Assembly (NCBI GenBank): GCA_937891085.1
Contig: CALAEY010000064.1
Coordinates: 1 to 17,922 of the forward strand
Reading direction: 5' to 3'
Length of the DNA: 17,922 nucleotides
Origin: an uncultured Prevotellaceae bacterium
GTDB lineage: Bacteria; Bacteroidota; Bacteroidia; Bacteroidales; Bacteroidaceae
The notes under the pieces were generated by a model. It searched no databases, was not told the DNA's origin, and saw only the letters and a list, made by a program, of their open reading frames with translations. Shown piece after piece: positions 14,054 to 17,922 of the stretch. The translations under genes and the position numbers were made by a program. Position 1 is the first letter of the stretch. Each line of letters starts with the position of its first letter.

Positions 14054-15037
14054 TCAATGCTCGTTGTAAAGTCTTACAAGCGCTGTGTCCACCTGCTGCC
14101 GAATATGCTGATAGACAGGCTGTACCAGTCTGTGCATCTCTTCCTTCAGCTGTGTACTTAGAGGGAGTACTGCAGTTCCGCTGGCTTTGATGGTGGCGAT
14201 GCGAGAGGCAATGCGCTCATCACTCTGCTGGCGTGCGTAAACCTTGGCAGTTTCTGCAGCTTGCCGAATGATGGTTTGCTGCGACACAGAAAGCTCATTC
14301 ATGAACTTCTCACTGACAATCAGCGAAATGAGGTGAGGCAGATGATTGGTCTCCACCACATAGTCCTGCTGCTCGTAGAGCTTATTACTCACCACCACCT
14401 CATAAGGATTCTCCTGCGCATCGATGGTGCCCTGCTGCAAACCGATATACACCTCCGAGAAGGTCATCGGTGTAGGATTGGCTCCCAGGTGCTTCCAGAA
14501 CTGCAGATGATAGGGATTTTCCATAGTGCGTATCTTCTGCCCCTTAAAATCATTCAATGTCTGCACAGGCTTATTGGTGGTCATCACACGGAACCCTTGA
14601 TCAGCATAGCCTAAGAGCTCGTAGCCCCCCTTCCGATATACCTCACTGATGCGCTGCATGAAAGCGGGATTGTCCACTACTCTACGCACATCGCCGATGC
14701 TGTCGAAAAGCACAGGCATGTCAAACACGGCAATATCGGGCATGAAAGTCACCTGTGGCGCCGTATTCTGCACCACGAAGGGGATGTCGGCATCCTTGCA
14801 CGACTCCAGCAATTCCCTGTCACCTCCAACCACACTGTTGGGATAGACCTGTATCCGCATGCTCCCATCACTCAGTCGGTAGACCTCCTCGGCAAACTTC
14901 TCGGCATAGAGCTGCGTTACCGTATCATCCGGACTGCTAGTACCCAATGGCCAAGCATAGCGCTGGGAGCCATCGCCACAAGCCACCAGGCCTAAGACCA
15001 AGAGAAGCAAGCCATATTTCAACAACCTCAGTTTCAT
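14054..15037 (-). CDS. dctP: TRAP transporter solute-binding lipoprotein (DctP family)
   Basis: This is the periplasmic receptor of a TRAP transporter, which captures an organic acid and delivers it to DctQM. Residues 1-20 are a lipoprotein signal (LLVLGLVAC, Cys20), unusual for classical DctP but expected in this phylum. The family pattern is visible: YAWPLGTSSPDDTVTQLYAE at the start, MRIQVYPNSVVGGDRELLES, then GFRVMTTNKPV and FKGQKIRTMENP with the carboxylate-binding arginine, and later FSEVYIGLQQGTIDAQENP. The 327-aa length is normal. It is the last gene of the operon and its ATG overlaps the dctM stop by 4 bp. The ligand is not readable from sequence, but the first gene of the operon points to quinate or shikimate. 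Confidence 0.92.
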   Translation of the reverse strand: MKLRLLKYGLLLLVLGLVACGDGSQRYAWPLGTSSPDDTVTQLYAEKFAEEVYRLSDGSMRIQVYPNSVVGGDRELLESCKDADIPFVVQNTAPQVTFMPDIAVFDMPVLFDSIGDVRRVVDNPAFMQRISEVYRKGGYELLGYADQGFRVMTTNKPVQTLNDFKGQKIRTMENPYHLQFWKHLGANPTPMTFSEVYIGLQQGTIDAQENPYEVVVSNKLYEQQDYVVETNHLPHLISLIVSEKFMNELSVSQQTIIRQAAETAKVYARQQSDERIASRIATIKASGTAVLPLSTQLKEEMHRLVQPVYQHIRQQVDTALVRLYNEH

Positions 15038-16323
15038 AGCAGTAGCAAACTAATAGATGGAACAAAAGTGATGAGCAGCAGCGCCAACAAGAACATTCCG
15101 ATCATAGGCAACGCCTTTCGGGCAATGTTCACCACAGGAATCTTCGTCAGCGAACTGGCCACAAAGAGATTCACCCCGATTGGAGGCGTGACAAAGCCAA
15201 TGGCAAGGTTCACCACCATCATCACACCGAAATGAATAGGATTCATACCTACTGCCGTTACTATCGGCGCCAAGATAGGAGCCAGAATCAAGATGGCCGG
15301 AGTGGTATCCATCACCATGCCCACCAGGAGCAGGAAGACATTGATAACCAACAGTAACACCACATAGTTGGTAAAGTTGCCCAAGATCCAGGCACTGAGC
15401 ATCTGAGGCACCTGCATCAGCGTGAGCACTCTGGAGAAAGCGATGGAAGCCGCCAAGATGAAAAGAATAGGCGCATAGGTACGAATGGACTCCTGCAGAA
15501 TGCCCCACAGCTCTTCCAGCCGAATGGTCTTGTAGACGAACAGGCTGATAATGAGTGAATAGAACACAGAAATCACTGCCGCTTCTGTAGGTGAAGCCAC
15601 CCCACTATAGATGGCACCTAAGGTAATCACAGGGCTCAGTATGGCCCAGAAACTATCTAAGAAGACGTGCAGGAAGCCACGTTGTTGCAGCTCTGCCAAC
15701 TTCCGATTTATCTTCATGCGGTCTTCCCCGTGGCGTCTGCAGTAGATATAGGCATAGCCTATGAGCGACAAGCCAATCATCAGGCCGGGAACGACACCTG
15801 CCAAGAACAAAGCACTGACCGACTCTCCCGATGCCAAGCCATACATGATAAACGGAATACTCGGTGGAATAATCACCCCCAAACCGCCTGCAATAGCCAC
15901 CACAGCCGTGGAAAAATCTTTCTCATAGCCCAAGTCTATCAGGAGTGGGATGGTCATACTCCCCACCGCAGCCACCGTAGCAGGAGCAGAACCAGAGATG
16001 GCTCCGTAGAACAAACAGGTGATGATCACCGCTGCAGGAATGCCAGCCGTGCGCCTGCCGAGGAAATAAGAAAAGACATCGAAAAGCTTAGAAGATATCT
16101 TGCCATGTGCCATCAGAATGCCCGCCAAGACAAACATGGGTACAGCCAACAAGGGGAAACTGTCGATACCTCCCACCATAGACCGAATCACGAAGCTGGC
16201 CGAGGCCGTAAACGATGGGTCGGTCATGCCTGGTAGCACTGACACAATACCCAGAGATACGGCTATGGGGATAGCTAATACGATGAAGAGGAAGAACAAG
16301 AGAAAGATAATCAAAGCTGACAT
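15034..16323 (-). CDS. dctM: TRAP transporter large permease (DctM family)
   Basis: This 429-aa membrane protein is the ion-coupled transport subunit of a TRAP system. It is hydrophobic throughout, consistent with about 12 helices. Family landmarks are the N-terminal PIAVSLGIVSVLPG, LLAVPMFVLAGILMAHGKIS, the AISGSAPATVAAVGSMTIP region, GGLGVIIPPSIPFIMYGLAS, and near the end GFVTPPIGVNLFVASSLTKI. The start overlaps the dctQ stop by 13 bp, and its own stop overlaps dctP, so the three genes are translationally coupled. Confidence 0.95.
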   Translation of the reverse strand: MSALIIFLLFFLFIVLAIPIAVSLGIVSVLPGMTDPSFTASASFVIRSMVGGIDSFPLLAVPMFVLAGILMAHGKISSKLFDVFSYFLGRRTAGIPAAVIITCLFYGAISGSAPATVAAVGSMTIPLLIDLGYEKDFSTAVVAIAGGLGVIIPPSIPFIMYGLASGESVSALFLAGVVPGLMIGLSLIGYAYIYCRRHGEDRMKINRKLAELQQRGFLHVFLDSFWAILSPVITLGAIYSGVASPTEAAVISVFYSLIISLFVYKTIRLEELWGILQESIRTYAPILFILAASIAFSRVLTLMQVPQMLSAWILGNFTNYVVLLLVINVFLLLVGMVMDTTPAILILAPILAPIVTAVGMNPIHFGVMMVVNLAIGFVTPPIGVNLFVASSLTKIPVVNIARKALPMIGMFLLALLLITFVPSISLLLL

Positions 16324-16892
16324 ACCTCATCCTCCTTTCCTTCAATGGTAAGTCCCTCTACCACTCGCTTCATCTTGGCAGACTTACCAGCCTTCAGTTC
16401 ACTATAATCTCGGTGCTCCTCGTTGTAATAGAAATTGTGCCACTGCAAGAACCATCGCTCAGCGATACGGAGCAGGCAGAGGCCGAAGCAAACCAGCGGA
16501 GCCGACTGTACCAGATACATCGGAATGCCACAGGCAGGACTGACCTGCCCACTCTCAATGGTAGCCATCAGGTAGTGGTAGGCATAGGGCATCATATAGG
16601 CAAAGAAGGCAAACTCTACCGTGAGGTTGAATATCTTCACCAGTGCCCTGCCACGCATAGAGAACAGTCTGATAATCTGGTCGATACGAATACTTATTGT
16701 AAGTTTAGTACAAAGACTCACACTCATGAAGGCAGACCATACGAAGAGGTAACGCGTGATCTCCTCAGACCATGACAAGGACATGCCCAGCACATATCTG
16801 CAGAAAATCTGCACGATCATGATGACCACCATGCCACAAAGCAAGGCACCCATCACCCCCTCTTCCAAGTGACTATATACCTTCTTCAACAT
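16311..16892 (-). CDS. dctQ: TRAP transporter small permease (DctQ family)
   Basis: This is the small four-helix membrane subunit that pairs with DctM. The 193-aa product shows the typical first helices (GALLCGMVVIMIVQIFCRYV), the conserved SLSWSEEITRYLFVWSAFMS and the final helix PLVCFGLCLLRIAERWFL. A C-terminal basic tail of about 35 residues is hydrophilic. I place the start at ATG 16892 (MLKKVYSHLEEG), 7 bp after the dehydrogenase stop. A longer frame upstream overlaps that gene and adds residues unrelated to the family. Confidence 0.9.
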   Translation of the reverse strand: MLKKVYSHLEEGVMGALLCGMVVIMIVQIFCRYVLGMSLSWSEEITRYLFVWSAFMSVSLCTKLTISIRIDQIIRLFSMRGRALVKIFNLTVEFAFFAYMMPYAYHYLMATIESGQVSPACGIPMYLVQSAPLVCFGLCLLRIAERWFLQWHNFYYNEEHRDYSELKAGKSAKMKRVVEGLTIEGKEDEVCQL

Positions 16893-16899
16893 ATACCTA

Positions 16900-17787
16900 T
16901 CAGAAATGTGGGAGCTGAATACCCAGAGCCTTCTGCATACGCTCAATGTCCATCTCCTTCCCCGTCCAGAGTTTGAAGGCTGCCGCCCCTTGGAAAAGCA
17001 TCATGCCATACCCGTTCATATATCTACAGCCCACCTCACGCGCCATCTCCAGGAAACGTGTCATCGGGGGAGCATAGACCGTATCTGTCACTATAAGCTC
17101 AGGGCGTAAGAAACTCACATCTGGTAGCCAAGTCTCACCCTCGTGAGGCTTCATGCCAAGTCCGGTGGCATTGGCCAACAGGAAACTATCTTCTATCTCC
17201 TGCCGAAGCCGTGCGTGATCTTGCAAATCGTAGATGGCTGCATGACAAGTGGTATGTGCATTGATCTTACGCACAGTTTCCTCGTCTGCCTCAAAGAAAT
17301 GATCTTTCACATTGAAAATGGATATCTCTGCCACACCATCAAGTGCTGCTTGAATCTGCATGGCAGTAGCGGCTCCGCCTGCCCCTACGATGGTGAGTTT
17401 CTTACCCGTTACATCTATTCCGCTATGTTTCAGCGCAGCCATATAGCCTATGCCGTCTGTGCAATAGCCTGTCAAGACACCATTATCATTGACAATGGTA
17501 TTCACCGAACCTATCAAGGCTGCTTCTGGAGAAAGACGGTCCAGATACTGCCCCACCACGGTCTTATTAGGCATAGAGACATTCGACCCTCGCATACGCA
17601 GGGCACGGATAGCCTTCACCGCATCTTCCAGCGTTGAGTTGTCCACCTCGAACGCCAGTTGAATGCAGTCGATTCCCGCCGCACGGAAAGCCTCGTTCTG
17701 CATAGCAGGAGAGTTGGAGTGCCTTATGGGATAAGCCATAAGACCCACCAACTCTGTATATCCTGTGATTGCTCCTTTTGCATCCAT
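16900..17787 (-). CDS. ydiB: Shikimate/quinate dehydrogenase, AroE family, YdiB-like
   Basis: This enzyme reversibly oxidises shikimate or quinate to the 3-dehydro compound. The 295-aa sequence strongly resembles E. coli YdiB as I remember it: ELVGLMAYPIRHSNSPAMQN (substrate serines in SNSP), MRGSNVSMPNKT with catalytic Lys75, NTIVNDNGVLTGYCTDGIGY with Asp111, and the nucleotide-binding GAGGA (135-139). After the second Rossmann strand it has FNVKDHFF rather than the NRT(x)xR of NADP-specific AroE, which suggests NAD use. The ATG at 17787 (MDAKGAITGYTEL) matches the YdiB N-terminus; a TTG at 17811 is in frame but less likely. It heads an operon with a TRAP transporter 7 bp downstream, so a catabolic or salvage role is more likely than only aromatic biosynthesis. 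Confidence 0.88.
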   Translation of the reverse strand: MDAKGAITGYTELVGLMAYPIRHSNSPAMQNEAFRAAGIDCIQLAFEVDNSTLEDAVKAIRALRMRGSNVSMPNKTVVGQYLDRLSPEAALIGSVNTIVNDNGVLTGYCTDGIGYMAALKHSGIDVTGKKLTIVGAGGAATAMQIQAALDGVAEISIFNVKDHFFEADEETVRKINAHTTCHAAIYDLQDHARLRQEIEDSFLLANATGLGMKPHEGETWLPDVSFLRPELIVTDTVYAPPMTRFLEMAREVGCRYMNGYGMMLFQGAAAFKLWTGKEMDIERMQKALGIQLPHF

Positions 17788-17815
17788 TCTTATCAATTCA
17801 TTATTTTTCAAGATG

Positions 17816-17847
17816 CAAAAATAGCAATTAATTATCTTTCTTACAAA
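17816..17847 (-). promoter_or_regulatory. Predicted promoter for the ydiB-dctQMP operon
   Basis: On the minus strand, TTTG (17847-17844), 20 bp spacer and TATTTTTG (17823-17816) match the Bacteroidota consensus closely. It lies 28 bp before the chosen start and just inside the right inverted repeat. Confidence 0.8.
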
Positions 17848-17868
17848 TTAGAAGAATACATAGATAGT

Positions 17869-17922
17869 TAAAATGATTATCCGCAACCAGCCGATAGGTT
17901 TCTATTGTAGATTCGATGCCCA
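17869..17922. repeat. Right copy of a 54-bp terminal inverted repeat
   Basis: This is the perfect inverted partner of bases 2-55. On the plus strand an ATG at 17873 opens the same frame, MIIRNQPIGFYCRFDA, cut by the window end. The copy lies 21 bp outside the -33 element of the ydiB promoter, so a gene starting here would be divergent from ydiB. A TATCTTTC at 17833-17840 could be a weak -7 element for it. Whether the repeat continues beyond the window cannot be seen. Confidence 0.95.

Noticed and set aside
15667..16236. 189-codon plus-strand frame within dctM
   Set aside because: His/Arg/Gln-rich shadow of a clear membrane transporter gene in the opposite strand.
1..17922. Whole window as a linear phage-plasmid with terminal inverted repeats
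   Set aside because: It carries rpsP, cobalamin and quinate/shikimate dehydrogenase genes typical of a chromosome, and no replication or telomere genes.

Overview
This window looks like a Bacteroidales chromosome segment, most likely Prevotella-like, carrying part of a decayed or interrupted prophage. Several genes are preceded by the Bacteroidota sigma-ABfr promoter pattern (TTTG, about 20 bp, TAnnTTTG). Shine-Dalgarno sites are weak. The cobU-cobT-cobS-cobC order and the DUF4369/TlpA-type lipoprotein thioredoxin are also typical of the group. The genus is inference.

Region 1 (85-6406, + strand) is a tightly packed head-to-tail block of a long-tailed phage. In order it holds an HK97-type major capsid protein, gp6-like connector, head-tail joining protein, gp10-like protein, DUF3168 tail terminator, tail tube, tail assembly chaperones and tape measure. 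The two chaperones are arranged as gpG and gpGT with a nine-A slippery site for -1 frameshifting. A small two-helix membrane ORF lies antisense in the only real gap of this block. Portal, terminase and protease genes are absent on the left, and everything after the tape measure is absent on the right.

Region 2 (6548-10809, + strand) is a cobalamin nucleotide-loop assembly cluster: cobU, cobT, cobS and cobC, the last with its own promoter. A run of ten heptamer repeats follows, then an NhaC-type Na+/H+ antiporter gene that is frameshifted near its 5' end.

Region 3 (10813-14048, + strand) holds rpsP, encoding a ribosomal protein S16 with a long Ala/Lys/Glu tail. A spacer of about 400 bp follows with a terminator, a nested 179-bp inverted-repeat element and phased A-tracts. 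Next come a lipoprotein thioredoxin, a lipoprotein esterase and a terminator shared with the convergent operon.

Region 4 (14054-17847, - strand) is a four-gene operon: a YdiB-like quinate/shikimate dehydrogenase followed by dctQ, dctM and dctP of a TRAP transporter. The arrangement suggests uptake and oxidation of quinate or shikimate.

The two extreme ends of the window are a perfect 54-bp inverted repeat. Each copy read outward begins an open frame MIIRNQPIGFYCRFDAQ. Both ends therefore run into the same repeated sequence, either as an assembly break at an inverted repeat pair or as the borders of an invertible segment.
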